DNA of 64,000 nucleotides, taken from positions 1 to 64,000 of the forward strand of contig JAKSJQ010000002.1 of assembly GCA_024402115.1 (NCBI GenBank), given 5' to 3'. This document shows positions 52,801 to 62,800 of this stretch, piece by piece. A model generated the notes under the pieces. That model ran no database searches and had not been told where the DNA came from. It worked only from the letters and a program-made list of their open reading frames with translations. Made by a program: the position numbers and the translations under genes. This DNA comes from Bacteroidales bacterium. GTDB lineage: Bacteria > Bacteroidota > Bacteroidia > Bacteroidales > UBA932. The first letter of the stretch is position 1. Every line of letters begins with the position of its first letter.

Positions 52801-52952
52801 AGTTCTACTTCGACTTCTACGAGTACGCAAAGCCTGACTTCGAGTCCAACTGCCAGTACATCTACTATGTCAGCGACATACTCCGCGACAACGGAGACGA
52901 GCAGCTTGCCGACGAGATCGAGTCAAGTCTCAAGGACACGCTCGGAATCTGA
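49872..52952 (+). CDS. DUF2723-family large membrane protein (glycosyltransferase-like)
   Basis: The 1026-residue protein starts with PTASFWDCGEFIASSYKLEVGHAPGNPVFQL, the first loop of DUF2723, with an acidic FWDCGE motif like GT-C protein mannosyltransferases. About 10-12 helices follow to residue 640, then a long soluble C-terminal region with helical repeats. GT-C enzymes use lipid-linked sugars on the outer face of the inner membrane. A role in protein O-glycosylation is plausible but unproven. Downstream genes follow closely (23 nt). Confidence 0.85.
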   Translation: MDNKKFNLWNHICAAISFVVSAVTYLMTIEPTASFWDCGEFIASSYKLEVGHAPGNPVFQLFARFFTMFTGAEHAAVAVNALSAICSALTIFFLYLTIVFLAKRLVHRSADGTFSTGRAISIFGAGLVGSLAYCFSDTFWFSAVEGEVYAMSSLFTALVFWAMTKWYEQADSRYANRWIVLISFLMGLSVGIHLLNLLTIPCLVFMFYHKKRENGSYTFWQNVGIFAVSCVILAVILFVIIPYLPKTAAWFDLFFVNTLGLPFNSGAAFFMVALLALCFWGLFRTLRKNQAFANTILLCFTMIVIGFSIFSICIIRSSAKTPTNENQPDNAFGLVRYLSREQYGKNPLIYGQYFDAPGDIVYGSYWTPLNGKYYKAPTPPEMKYDASGMMFFPRMWCNADDKYIRFYESYMNGGGKKVKGAEHKMPTFGQNLAFFFDYQLNWMYWRYFMWNFVGRQNDLHSPSPGEIFEGNWESGIGIIDRIHLGDQSNAPDYLRENGGKNHYFFLPFLLGVLGIFFQFGRDKRGSWLTFLLFFMTGIAIVLYLNQPPFQVRERDYAYAGSFYAFCIWIGLAVTALYTAFEEIIEGWGRADDRSKAAVAAATTVLCLGVPALMAAQNWDDHDRSNRYTAVEIAKNYLNSVGPNGILVTHGDNDTFPLWYAQEVEGIRTDVRVVNTSLLGTDWHIDQMKWAVNESAPLALSIGPEQYLYGTNDWPYIYDTRNTVIPIEDVMKVFRHPDAKLTLQSGKNVDYIISHKISVPVNKENVIKYGILDAKYADQIPDEIILTMSEDKDYISKQELFMLDLLSNYQWDRPINLLSMGGDLNMGIKEYLMFDGFSYRFVPIRNKTKLSTPDFVDVEDLYHKMTQVYTFDAVSRDDYFIDYQNFYTYCGVMSLRQLFVSVAKQFVKAGHEDWALEMIDKAMEVQKPERFPLNMTEYGFSNELMIMEIVNLYYICGQPEKARDLARAFAAETCRNAQFYFDFYEYAKPDFESNCQYIYYVSDILRDNGDEQLADEIESSLKDTLGI

Positions 52953-52975
52953 TGAACCAATAAGAACCACACTAT

Positions 52976-53851
52976 ATGAAGAAACTCAATCTGATCTTCG
53001 CGGCAGCCGCAATGGCGGTTGTGTCATGCGCCCAGAACCAGCCTCAGGAGCCTGCCATCCTGACCAATACTCCTGAAGAGGAGGAAGCTCCGGCAGAATA
53101 CCAGGAACCGGTAGTCTTCACCAACGAGGACGTGACCTTCCGTCAGATCGACGAGCATACCTGGGAGGGTAACGGAAATCTCGTATTCGGAGAGTCGCTC
53201 TACATCATCGAGGGCGAGGACCGTGCACTGCTCATCGATGCGGGCACCAGGATCGCCGACCTCGACAAGATCGTTGCAGGCATCACCTCGAAGCCTGTGA
53301 CCCTCATGGCCACCCATGTCCATGGAGACCACACCGGTTCGGCAATCAACTATTTCCCTGAGATCTGGATCAATGCCGCCGACATGGTGGGCGCACGCAC
53401 CCAGATGAGAAACTACAAGGGTGAGATCAAGTTCCTCACCGACGGCGAAGTCATCGACCTCGGCGGAAGGCAGATCGAGGTGATCTTCACCCCCGGCCAC
53501 ACTCCTGGCTCGACCTCGTTCTTCGACAAGGAGAAGCACTACGGCTTCAGCGGTGACGCTTTCGGCTCCACCAACCTCCTTCTCCAGACCAACTTCTCGA
53601 CCCTTCTCAACACTGCATCGAGAATCGCAAGGTACATGCAGGTCAACGGCATCGAGAAGATGTACTCAGGCCACTACCACGGCCACAATCCTGAGACCCT
53701 CCAGAGGGTGCTCGACCTCAAGTCGATGGCTGAGGAGATGCTCGAGGGCCGCAGAGTCGGCGAGGTCAAGGAGAACGCACGCGGTCTCAACGCTCATATC
53801 CACGATCATGGCGTGACCGTTCAGTACAGATACCCTGAAGGCGTAAAGTAA
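52976..53851 (+). CDS. Metallo-beta-lactamase-fold hydrolase, lipoprotein
   Basis: The 291-residue product has a lipoprotein signal (MKKLNLIFAAAAMAVVSC, Cys18). The zinc motif is H114-x-H116-x-D118-H119 (THVHGDHTG), followed by TPGHTPGS, the bridging Asp in SGDAFGS and a final GHYHGHN. The family ranges from beta-lactamases to glyoxalase II and lactonases. The substrate is not clear; nothing specific to B1 lactamases was seen. It lies in an apparent operon upstream of a TonB receptor gene (9 nt). Confidence 0.9.
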   Translation: MKKLNLIFAAAAMAVVSCAQNQPQEPAILTNTPEEEEAPAEYQEPVVFTNEDVTFRQIDEHTWEGNGNLVFGESLYIIEGEDRALLIDAGTRIADLDKIVAGITSKPVTLMATHVHGDHTGSAINYFPEIWINAADMVGARTQMRNYKGEIKFLTDGEVIDLGGRQIEVIFTPGHTPGSTSFFDKEKHYGFSGDAFGSTNLLLQTNFSTLLNTASRIARYMQVNGIEKMYSGHYHGHNPETLQRVLDLKSMAEEMLEGRRVGEVKENARGLNAHIHDHGVTVQYRYPEGVK

Positions 53852-53860
53852 AGACAGCAC

Positions 53861-56038
53861 ATGACGTCAGCAAGACATATAGCATTGTGTGCCGGAGTTC
53901 TCTGCTCCGGCCTCTTTGCGTATGCCCAGGACTGGTCCGAAGTGCAGCTCGATACGCTTAATTCGGCCTATGTCGTGGCCGATAAGTATGATGCCGTGAA
54001 CGGAACCCAGACCGGTATGACCAAGATAGACTCGAAGAAGCTTCACGGCGGATTCGCCACCTTCAGCACGCCTGACGTCATAAAGATACTTCAGACACTT
54101 CCCGGAGTGGCGAGCGGCTCCGAACTCCTGTCGGGACTCTATGTCCATGGCGGCGACGGTTCGGACAACCTCTTTCTCCTGGACGGCGTCCCTCTCTATC
54201 AGGTCAGCCATATCGGAGGACTCTTCTCCTCTTTCAACACCGATTTCGTGCAGGATCTCGATTTCTACAAGAGCGGATTCCCGGCCCGTTACGGCGGACG
54301 TCTGTCGTCAGTGGTGGATGTGAACGGCTCTGACGGAGATTTCGAGAAATACCATGGAAGCGTTTCCGTCGGACTGATCGACGGAAGGGTGCAGTTCGGA
54401 GGCCCGATAGTAAAGGGCAGGACCTCATTCAACGTCGCGGCCCGCAGAAGCTGGCTTGACGTCGCGACTGAGCCTGCCATGGCAATCATAAACCTGCGCT
54501 ACCGCAGGCATGGAAATCCTCTGAGGACGAGTTTCCATTACGCTTTCTATGACATCAACGCCCGTATAACCCACCGTGCCAAGAACGGGGACATGATATA
54601 TTTCAACTTCTACGACGGAAGCGACTATCTGAAGTCTTCGTTGAATGACAAGACCGATGAGGAAATGGGAGACAGCACGGTAGAAAAGACGGACGAGATG
54701 GGATTCGACATCCGCTGGGGCAATCTGACTTCATCGGTGAAGTGGAACCATGAACTTATGGACGGCCTGAGGATGAGCAGCATTGCGTACTATACCCAGA
54801 GCACGTCGAAGACCAATTTCTTCATGGACAGTGACGTTGAGGACAATACCAGCCATGCTCTTTTCGGCAATCGTACCAGGTTGCATGACCTCAGCGCGAA
54901 GACCGACTTCGACTGGTTGCCGACCAGAGACATGCATGTGCGATACGGCGCCCAGTACCAGTTCCATATCTACCGCCCGGAGCGGCAGACAGAATTCTTC
55001 ACGACAAGCATGGGAGAGGATTTGGTCAACATGAGCACGCAGAATGATTGGCAGTACCTTTCTCACGAGTTCTCGCTGTATGCGGAGGATGAGTGGGCGA
55101 TTGCAAAGTGGTTCAAGGCAAATGCCGGCGTGAGGTACATGCTTTACGGAATGGAGAACAAGGTGTGGCACAGGTTCGAACCGAGAGTGGCTCTGAGGGC
55201 CCGTGCGGGCAGAAATGTCGAGTTCAAGCTTTCATATACGGAGATGAACCAGGCCAACCACCTCGTCGCGACTACCTACCTCGACCTTCCGACCAACTGC
55301 TGGATGCCTTCGACATCGAAGGTGGCGCCTTCCCATTCCAAGCAAGTAGCGGGCGGCGTATATGCCAGCCTTCCGCATGACATTTCCATCAGCGTCGAGG
55401 GCTATTACAAGAGCATGAGGGATATACTTGAGTACGGCGGCGAGGCTGCCATGTTCCCTCCTATCGATGATTGGGAGACGACCTTCCTCCAGGGCAAGGG
55501 ACGCTCCTATGGACTCGAGCTTTCGTTCATCTACAATGGAACCATCTTCACCGGAGAGGCATACTATACTCTCAGCAAGACGGAGCGCTTCTTCGAAGAC
55601 ATCTGCGAGAACTGGTATCCGGACAGGAATGACAACAGACACAAGATCAACATTCAGGGCGCGTGGAAGATAGGGGAGCGCATCGACCTGTCGGCTGCGT
55701 GGGTGTGCCACAGCGGCAACCGCTGGACCATGCCGACGCATGTCGCCATCCTCCCGGGCGGAAGAATCGAAGAGATGTATTCATCGCCATACAATGCCCA
55801 GATGCCGGCTGTACACAGACTTGATCTCGGATTCAACTACCGCAAGCAGACAAAACGTGGATTCGAGAGCATCTGGAATGTCAGCATATATAACGTCTAT
55901 TGCAGGATGAATCCGATCATGGCTTATGCCAAGATGGGAGTATACGACGTGACTACTGATACCATGACCCCATATCACGGTGTGGCGATGGGACTCCTTC
56001 CTATTATACCGTCGTTCAGCTATACATTGAAGTTCTGA
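53861..56038 (+). CDS. TonB-dependent receptor
   Basis: The 725-residue outer-membrane protein has a signal peptide and a plug domain (TPDVIKILQTLPGVASGSELLSGLYVHGGDGSDNLFLLDGVPLYQ). The DFYKSGFPARYGGRLSSVVDV block and barrel strands run to a C-terminal Phe (FSYTLKF). It lacks the N-terminal carboxypeptidase-like domain of SusC proteins. With the DUF4249 lipoprotein, whose start overlaps its stop (TGATG), it forms a two-part uptake system. The cargo is unknown. Confidence 0.92.
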   Translation: MTSARHIALCAGVLCSGLFAYAQDWSEVQLDTLNSAYVVADKYDAVNGTQTGMTKIDSKKLHGGFATFSTPDVIKILQTLPGVASGSELLSGLYVHGGDGSDNLFLLDGVPLYQVSHIGGLFSSFNTDFVQDLDFYKSGFPARYGGRLSSVVDVNGSDGDFEKYHGSVSVGLIDGRVQFGGPIVKGRTSFNVAARRSWLDVATEPAMAIINLRYRRHGNPLRTSFHYAFYDINARITHRAKNGDMIYFNFYDGSDYLKSSLNDKTDEEMGDSTVEKTDEMGFDIRWGNLTSSVKWNHELMDGLRMSSIAYYTQSTSKTNFFMDSDVEDNTSHALFGNRTRLHDLSAKTDFDWLPTRDMHVRYGAQYQFHIYRPERQTEFFTTSMGEDLVNMSTQNDWQYLSHEFSLYAEDEWAIAKWFKANAGVRYMLYGMENKVWHRFEPRVALRARAGRNVEFKLSYTEMNQANHLVATTYLDLPTNCWMPSTSKVAPSHSKQVAGGVYASLPHDISISVEGYYKSMRDILEYGGEAAMFPPIDDWETTFLQGKGRSYGLELSFIYNGTIFTGEAYYTLSKTERFFEDICENWYPDRNDNRHKINIQGAWKIGERIDLSAAWVCHSGNRWTMPTHVAILPGGRIEEMYSSPYNAQMPAVHRLDLGFNYRKQTKRGFESIWNVSIYNVYCRMNPIMAYAKMGVYDVTTDTMTPYHGVAMGLLPIIPSFSYTLKF

Positions 56039-57039
56039 TGAGAAGTTTTGTACGATATATTCTTTTCGTTTTCGTGGCGACCGTCGTCATGGGCTGTGAG
56101 TATGACTTTGACCTGAAGGGTACCCATGAGGCTCCGATGCTTGTGGTTGACTGTATGGTCAACCAGGGGTATGGAAATGGAAGAAAAACACTCGTGTGTG
56201 TCAGCATATATGGAACAGTGCCTGTCGGAGACTATGTCCCAAGTTCATCGAAGACAGAGGGAACTCAGGCCCCGGTGCTTGACGAGCTGGAAGTTTCCGC
56301 TACGGTCAACGGAGAGGAGATAACGCTTACCAGGTTCGAAGCTCCGGTGGGATCTGACGAAGCTTTCCCTAAAGACTTCTTTACTGCCGTCATCGAAGAT
56401 TTGACAGAGGGTGACGTTGTAGAGGTACATGCATCGGCAAAGGGTTATCCTGATGCCATCGGACGTACTGTTGCCCCGGGTGCGGCAGAGGTGGTCAGCG
56501 CGGAGGTCAGCAAGGACAGCATCCTTTCCGTGAAGATAAATGATAACCCTGCGACCAGGGATTATTACGGAGTCGTTCTCAAGAGAGAGTTCGAGATGCA
56601 CCGTGAGATTTCTCCGGAAGAAGGCGGTGGGACCGAGTTCGTCACGGGAGACTACCTGGATCTCCTGGGCCTCGAAATCGGAAATGGACTCAGGACGAGC
56701 ATTCAGCCACGCCTTTTCAGCCAGCTCGGATTCCTGTCTCTGGCATTCTCAGATAATCTGGTGTTCTTCGATGACCTCAGCATAAAGGAGCAGGACAATA
56801 CCTTCAAGGCTGTCGTGCTGGAAATGAAGGGAGCCTACTACAGCGGCGATTACCAGCTTTCCGTATATAAGCTCTCTCCTGAGGCATATAAGTTCATGAG
56901 AGCCCTCTATGAGATCAATACAGGTTCGATGATGGCGGGTATCTCAGCCGTTTCATACACATATTCGGGCATCTCCGGAGGATTCGGCGCCGTGGGTGCA
57001 TACCGGAAAAAGGACATGGTTTTACCTATTAATTATTAA
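56038..57039 (+). CDS. DUF4249-family lipoprotein, partner of the TonB receptor
   Basis: The 333-residue product has a lipoprotein signal ending VVMGC (Cys20). The DUF4249 pattern is an early EAPMLVVDCMVNQ and a beta-rich domain (VSATVNGEEITLTRFE, GDVVEVHASAKGY). A helical end follows (LSPEAYKFMRALYEINTG), then a Gly-rich AVSYTYSGISGGFGAVGAY. Members typically follow receptors of this type. It shares one base with the receptor stop, so translation is coupled. Function as a surface binding lid is inferred. Confidence 0.88.
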   Translation: MRSFVRYILFVFVATVVMGCEYDFDLKGTHEAPMLVVDCMVNQGYGNGRKTLVCVSIYGTVPVGDYVPSSSKTEGTQAPVLDELEVSATVNGEEITLTRFEAPVGSDEAFPKDFFTAVIEDLTEGDVVEVHASAKGYPDAIGRTVAPGAAEVVSAEVSKDSILSVKINDNPATRDYYGVVLKREFEMHREISPEEGGGTEFVTGDYLDLLGLEIGNGLRTSIQPRLFSQLGFLSLAFSDNLVFFDDLSIKEQDNTFKAVVLEMKGAYYSGDYQLSVYKLSPEAYKFMRALYEINTGSMMAGISAVSYTYSGISGGFGAVGAYRKKDMVLPINY

Positions 57040-57044
57040 TTTTG
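57037..57044 (+). promoter_or_regulatory. -7 box of cstA
   Basis: TAATTTTG matches the consensus and lies 25 nt before the cstA ATG at 57070; it overlaps the stop codon of the DUF4249 gene. Confidence 0.5.
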
Positions 57045-57069
57045 CGGACTTAAATATTTTAACCTCCCC

Positions 57070-58527
57070 ATGTACTCTTATCTCATAAGCATGCTTGCCC
57101 TGGTGTTGGGATACATCTTCTACGGCAAGTTCGTACAGAAAGTCTTCGGTCCGGATGCGGAGAAGCTGACTCCGGCCGTGGCGATCAATGACGGCGTGGA
57201 CTATGTCCCCATGCCTGTCTGGAAAGTTTTCATGGTCCAGTTCCTGAACATCGCCGGAACCGGTCCGATCTTCGGTGCCATCATGGGTGCGAAGTTCGGC
57301 CCTTCGTGCTATCTGTGGGTGGTCTTCGGATGCATCTTCGCCGGTGCCGTCCATGACTATCTTTCGGGAATGGTCAGCATCAGGAACGGCGGAATCGACC
57401 TTCCGACCATCGTGGGACGCTACCTCGGCAAGACCACACGCGCGGTGATGCTCACCTTCTGCGTCGTCCTCCTCGTGCTCGTGGGTGCGGTGTTCGTTTA
57501 CAGCCCGGCATCAATACTCGGTGACCTTGTCGGTGACGGAAGCTTCAGCGCGGTCATGATATGGGTCGGAGTGATCATCGTATACTATGTCTTCGCGACC
57601 CTCGTGCCTATCGACAAGATCATCGGAAAGATATATCCGCTCTTCGCCTTCGCGCTCATCTTCATGGCGATCGCGATGATGGTGGGACTCTTCGTGAAGT
57701 GGCCTGTCATCCCCGAGTTCTGGCAGGGTCTGGGCAACCGCGGTCCGTCCGTCGGTCTCAATGGACAGAGCATCTTCCCATGCCTGTGCATCACTGTCGC
57801 CTGCGGTGCGATCAGCGGATTCCATGCAACTCAGAGCACTCTCATGGCACGCTGCCTCACCAACGAGAAACTCGGACGTCCTGTGTTCTACGGCACCATG
57901 ATCGTTGAGGGAATGGTCGCTCTCACATGGGCAGCGGTGGCTTCATACTTCTTCTTCGACGGCGGTGCAGAGGAGGTCGGCTCCACCATGAGCGCTGCGG
58001 CTCCCAAGGTAGTCTCTGACGTCAGCCGTGCATGGCTTGGTGTCGCCGGCAGCGTACTCGCCCTTCTGGGCGTGGTCGCAGCGCCTATCACAAGCGGCGA
58101 TACTGCTCTCCGCAGTGCTCGTCTCATAATCGCGGATGTCTTCAAATATGACCAGAAGCCTATCTCGAACCGTCTGCGTATAGTCATCCCACTCTTCGCG
58201 GTGACTGCGCTCATCCTGTGGTTCAATATCGCCAACGAGGACGGATTCAACATCGTCTGGCGTTACTTCGCACTCGCAAAGCAGGCGCTCGCCTGCTTCT
58301 CCCGCTGGGCGCTCGCTTCGTTCCTGGTGAAGGAGAGGGGAAAGTTCGCATATCTCATAACATTCATCCCGGCAGTGTTCATGACCACGGTGTGCATCAC
58401 CTACATCAGCACCGCCAAGATCGGATTCAATCTCCCAATGGGATGGTCGGGCTACATCGCTGCCATCGTGGCATGCGCAAGCATCGCACTGTTCTATTCG
58501 TGGTATTGTTTCGGCAGAAAAAAGTAA
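57070..58527 (+). CDS. cstA: CstA-family peptide/pyruvate transporter
   Basis: The 485-residue membrane protein has about 13 helices and CstA signatures: VWKVFMVQFLNIAGTGPIFGAIMGAKFGPSCYLWVVFGCIFAGAVHDYLSGM-type sequence near the N-terminus, GAISGFHATQSTLMAR, and APITSGDTALRSARLI. CstA proteins take up pyruvate or peptides in starved E. coli. The protein is shorter than E. coli CstA (about 700), matching the short clade. A methyltransferase gene follows after 6 nt. Confidence 0.92.
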   Translation: MYSYLISMLALVLGYIFYGKFVQKVFGPDAEKLTPAVAINDGVDYVPMPVWKVFMVQFLNIAGTGPIFGAIMGAKFGPSCYLWVVFGCIFAGAVHDYLSGMVSIRNGGIDLPTIVGRYLGKTTRAVMLTFCVVLLVLVGAVFVYSPASILGDLVGDGSFSAVMIWVGVIIVYYVFATLVPIDKIIGKIYPLFAFALIFMAIAMMVGLFVKWPVIPEFWQGLGNRGPSVGLNGQSIFPCLCITVACGAISGFHATQSTLMARCLTNEKLGRPVFYGTMIVEGMVALTWAAVASYFFFDGGAEEVGSTMSAAAPKVVSDVSRAWLGVAGSVLALLGVVAAPITSGDTALRSARLIIADVFKYDQKPISNRLRIVIPLFAVTALILWFNIANEDGFNIVWRYFALAKQALACFSRWALASFLVKERGKFAYLITFIPAVFMTTVCITYISTAKIGFNLPMGWSGYIAAIVACASIALFYSWYCFGRKK

Positions 58528-58533
58528 TCAGAC

Positions 58534-59460
58534 ATGACTATCGAAATTCCCGGCAAATTCTGGAAGGACTATGAACTCGTAGACTCAGGCAACTTCGAAA
58601 AGCTTGAGCGCTTCGGCAGCTATTACCTCGCCCGCCCTGAGCCGAAGGCTCTCTGGGGCAAGTCCATGTCCGAGCAGCAGTGGGACAAGCTCATCCATAC
58701 CCGTTTCACCCCCGGAGCAGGCTTCGCGAAGGCAGGCAAGGAGGACAGCGGTACCTGGGACAGGCGCAAGAAGATGGACGACCAGTGGTATATCCGCTAC
58801 GGTGGCGGGCAACCAGGACTGGACTTCACCCTGAGACTTGGTCTCACTTCGTTCAAGCACGTGGGCGTCTTCCCCGAGCAGGCTTCCAACTGGGAATATA
58901 TATATAGGAACACGCGCGAGCTCGTGGAGAAGGCCAAGGCGGAAGGCAATCCGGCTCCGAAGGTGCTCAACCTCTTCGCTTATACTGGTGCGGCATCTCT
59001 CGCCGCCAAGGCTGCAGGGGCTGACGTCACCCACCTCGACTCGGTGCGCCAGGTGGTAACATGGGCCCGCGGTAATATGGAGAACAGCCATCTCGACAAC
59101 ATCCGCTGGATAGTGGAGGACGCGCTCAAGTTCGCAAAGCGAGAGGCGAAGAGAGGGAACAGGTATCAGGGAATCATACTCGACCCTCCTGCATACGGAC
59201 ATGGCCCGGACGGGGAGAAGTGGAAGCTCGACGAGTGCCTCTTCGACATGCTCAGGCAGGTTGCAGCGATACTTGCACCCGAGGACAGCTTCATGGTGCT
59301 CAACCTCTATTCGAACGGATACAGCGCCGTGCTCGGCGAGACCATAGTCCGCGAGGCTTTCGGCAGGCAGTGCAAGTCCCTGGACTACGGAGAGCTCGTG
59401 CTCGAGGATTCCTTCGGCAAGAAGCTCCCTCTCAGCGTGGTCGTAAGGCTCCGCAGATAG
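58534..59460 (+). CDS. Class I SAM-dependent rRNA methyltransferase-like protein
   Basis: The 308-residue product has VLNLFAYTGAASLAAKAAGADVTHLD for SAM binding and a catalytic-type LDPPAYGHG at about 216-224. This is like the C-terminal half of RlmI/RlmK-type enzymes without the PUA domain. Those enzymes methylate C5 of cytosine or N7 of guanine in 23S rRNA; the target is not known here. It lies 6 nt after cstA, so the two are likely co-transcribed, and ends at a clear terminator. Confidence 0.88.
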   Translation: MTIEIPGKFWKDYELVDSGNFEKLERFGSYYLARPEPKALWGKSMSEQQWDKLIHTRFTPGAGFAKAGKEDSGTWDRRKKMDDQWYIRYGGGQPGLDFTLRLGLTSFKHVGVFPEQASNWEYIYRNTRELVEKAKAEGNPAPKVLNLFAYTGAASLAAKAAGADVTHLDSVRQVVTWARGNMENSHLDNIRWIVEDALKFAKREAKRGNRYQGIILDPPAYGHGPDGEKWKLDECLFDMLRQVAAILAPEDSFMVLNLYSNGYSAVLGETIVREAFGRQCKSLDYGELVLEDSFGKKLPLSVVVRLRR

Positions 59461-59488
59461 AGAATTCGGACTTCGAAATATAGAAGAT

Positions 59489-59525
59489 ACCCCGCTTCTG
59501 ATCTCACGACCGGAAGCGGGGTTTA
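59489..59525 (+). terminator. Terminator after cstA and the methyltransferase gene
   Basis: A perfect 10-bp stem (59489-59498 with 59513-59522) with a 14-nt loop is followed by TTTATG. Confidence 0.8.
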
Positions 59526-59766
59526 TGTTGTTCAGTTCAGTATTTATGTCGTTTTATTGCTTTATCCAAATCTGTGCCAATGCTGTTATAGGACATGAAA
59601 GAATTTTTATTCCGTTTTTTATCTATACTTTTTGACCTTTGCATGTGTAACGATATTTTGAAATTTGGTTTAGAATTTTAATCAAAATAGTAAATGTGGT
59701 TGCAAATACTTAATAAAAACTTTTATTATTGAGCATGGTCGTTAGTGTGCGGGAATACCCAAGTGC
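59526..59766. other. AT-rich intergenic region before the SusC gene
   Basis: This 241-bp stretch is far more AT-rich than the rest of the window and holds no convincing ORF. It contains a near-consensus box GACCTTTG (59636-59643) and several A/T tracts, suited to curved DNA or regulator binding. No specific operator was recognised. Confidence 0.5.
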
Positions 59767-59797
59767 TTGCAAATCAATTTTTTTCGCCCTATTTTTG
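59767..59797 (+). promoter_or_regulatory. Promoter of the SusC/SusD operon
   Basis: TTG at 59767-59769 and TATTTTTG at 59790-59797 are 20 bp apart. The ATG at 59835 follows a leader of about 30 nt. Confidence 0.7.
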
Positions 59798-59834
59798 CCA
59801 CTTAAAACATTTACTTACTAAAGTTCAGTTTATT

Positions 59835-62800
59835 ATGTTAAAGAAAATCGCATTGGCGCTGATCGCTCTCGTCGGAGCAGCCGTAATGGCATCAGCGCAG
59901 ACCAAGCAGATTTCCGGTAAGGTGACTGACGCGAACGGTGATCCTGTTCCAGGTGCATCCGTTCTCCTCAGAGGTACCACTACCGGTACAGTTACTAATC
60001 TGGACGGTACCTACGTGCTTTCTGCAGCTCCTACCGATGTGCTCGAGTTCACATTCTTCGGTATGAAGTCTCAGAATGTCACCGTAGGTGATCATACCGT
60101 CATCAATGTAACCATGCAGGATGACTCAATGGCCCTTGATGAGGTCGTCGTTACCGCAATGGGTATCTCTCGTTCAGAGAAGACCCTCGGTTATTCAGCG
60201 ACCACCGTCAAGAGTGACGATATCGTTTCTGCACGTTCAACCAACCTTACAAACGCGATGGCAGGTAAGGTTGCCGGTGTACAGGTCCAGGCAAGTTCTT
60301 CTGACCCAGGTGCTGCCAGCAACATCATCATCCGTGGTTTCAGCTCTATCAACGGATCCAACCAGCCTCTCTATGTTGTCGACGGCGTTCCTGTAAGCAA
60401 CGTCAACATGAACGGTCAGTCAAAGAGTACCGCAGTTGCCGGTATCGGTAACATCGCTTCTGAAGATATCGAGAGCATGACTATCCTCAAGGGTGCAGCA
60501 GCAACCGCACTTTACGGTAGCCGCGCAGCCAACGGTGTCGTAATCGTCACCACCCGCAGCGGTAAGAAGGGTAGCGACCGTGACTTCACCGTTGAGTACA
60601 GCGGTGGTCTCCAGCTCCGTCAGGTGGCTATGTTCCCTGAGATGCAGAACATGTTCGGTCAGGGTTGGAACGGTACTCAGACCTATATTGAGAACGGTTC
60701 ATGGGGTCCTGCCCTTGACGGTTCAACTCAGGTGTACGGTCCTATCTGGAACAACCAGCAGCGCATCCACGAGTTCGATGCAAAGCCAACCAACGTGAAG
60801 GATTTCTTCGAGCTTGGCGTTTCTCACAACCACAATGTCGCTATCAGCGGTGCATCATCTGACAACAAGCTGACCTACTATCTCTCTTACGGTCATACTT
60901 CAGATAACGGTGCAATGCCTGGCAAGCACGATGTCTATAAGAGAAACACCATCTCTTACAGCTCTTCATACGAGGCAGCCAAGTGGCTCAAGGTGACCTC
61001 ACAGGTCAGCTTCGCAACCAACAAGTCAGACGTTGTCGGTTCATATCAGGGTACTTCAGTGATCGATGGTCTCTATGAGTTCCCTCGCGACATATCTATC
61101 GTCGACCTTAAGGATCTCAGCAACCCATTCAACACTCCTGAGGCTTATCTTACTCCTTACGGTATCACCAACCCTTACTGGGCAATCGAGAACAACTACA
61201 ACCACACCGACGCAAAGGAGGTTCGCGGCAAGGCACAGATCGACCTCAAGCCTGTCAAGGGTCTCACCTTCACCTATCGTTTCGGTTTCGACTACAATGA
61301 CCTTGATGCCAAGATGGGTTATCCTGAGATCAAGCTTGATGACGCTCTCATCAACGATGACAAGGGTTATGCTCCATCTAACATGAACCAGGCAGGTTGG
61401 GTATATGCTCACTATCGCAGAGGATATGAGACTAACCATGACTTCCTTGCAAACTATACCAACAGTTTCTTCGATGACAAGTTCAGCCTCACTGCAATCG
61501 CCGGTTTGAACATCAACGAGCGTGCGGCTACAAGCCTCACCGGCCAGACTGACGAGCTTACCTTCGAGACCGGTTTCTGGGATCTCAGCAACGGTGCTAC
61601 CAAGTCAACCCTCTCAGAGTCTCAGAGCAAGAGACGCGCTATCGGTCTCTTCGCAGACGTCACCCTCGGCTACAATGAGGAACTCTTCCTCGACATCACT
61701 GCCCGCAATGACTGGTCATCAACTCTCCCAATCAATGCGAACAGCTACTTCTACCCAGGCGTGACCCTCAGCTGGATCTTCTCTAACCGTCTCCAGAACA
61801 AGGACGTCCTCTCATTCGGTAAGCTCCGCGCGGCTTATGGTATGACCGGTAATGACGCAGGTGTATACAGGACAAGCGTTTCTTACACCCAGGCTTATGC
61901 CAACGGTTACTACTACGGTTCAATCGCAGACTTCCCTATGCATTCAACCAATGCATTCATCGCAGCGGCTTCAAAGGGTTCATCAACACTCAGGCCTGAG
62001 CTTACCAGCGAGGCTGAGTTCGGTGCAAACCTCCAGTTCTTCGGCGGCCGTATCGGATTCGATGCAGCTTACTACTATAGAGTGACCAACGACCAGATCT
62101 TCACCCTCCCTGTAGACCCTGCCACCGGTTACACTTCAATGGTGACCAACTTCGGTAAGGTAAGGAACACCGGTTATGAGCTCGTGCTCAACACCGTTCC
62201 TGTACAGACCAGGGACTTCAGCTGGTCTCTCGACTTCAACTTCTCTCAGAACTTCAACAAGGTTGTCTCACTTCCTGAGGGTCTCGATGAGGGCAAGACC
62301 GTCATCAACAGCTTCTCTGCCGGCAGCGATGCAGTCTATGTATATGCTGAGGAAGGCAAGCCTATGGGTCAGTTCTATACCTACCTTCCAGCTCGTACCG
62401 CAGACGGTAAGCTCATCGTTGACGGAAATGGTCAGCCTATCAAGTCAACCGAGATCGAGGATACCGGCAAGAACTTCCAGAACAAGTGGACTGCAGGTAT
62501 CAACACTGCTCTCACCTACAAGGGCTTCAGCCTCAGTGCAGTTCTCGATGTACGTATGGGCGGTTACATGTTCTCTCGTACCAAGAACCTCATGCAGTTC
62601 ACCGGTAACGGCATCATGAGTACCTACAACAAGCGCCGTCCTTTCGTCATCCCAGACTCAGTTGTTGAGACTGCTGACGGAAAATATGTTGAGAACACCA
62701 CTCCTATCTATCTCAACGACAGCTCATATCAGACATTCTATGACTCTTACGGTGCAGGCGAGTGCGGCGAGTTCTATCTCATCGACAGAAGCTATGCAAA

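Noticed and set aside
52976..53851. Reading the MBL-fold lipoprotein as an antibiotic-resistance beta-lactamase
   Set aside because: The HxHxDH fold is shared by many hydrolases and no subclass-specific residues were seen. Its neighbours point to uptake, so a general hydrolase label is safer.
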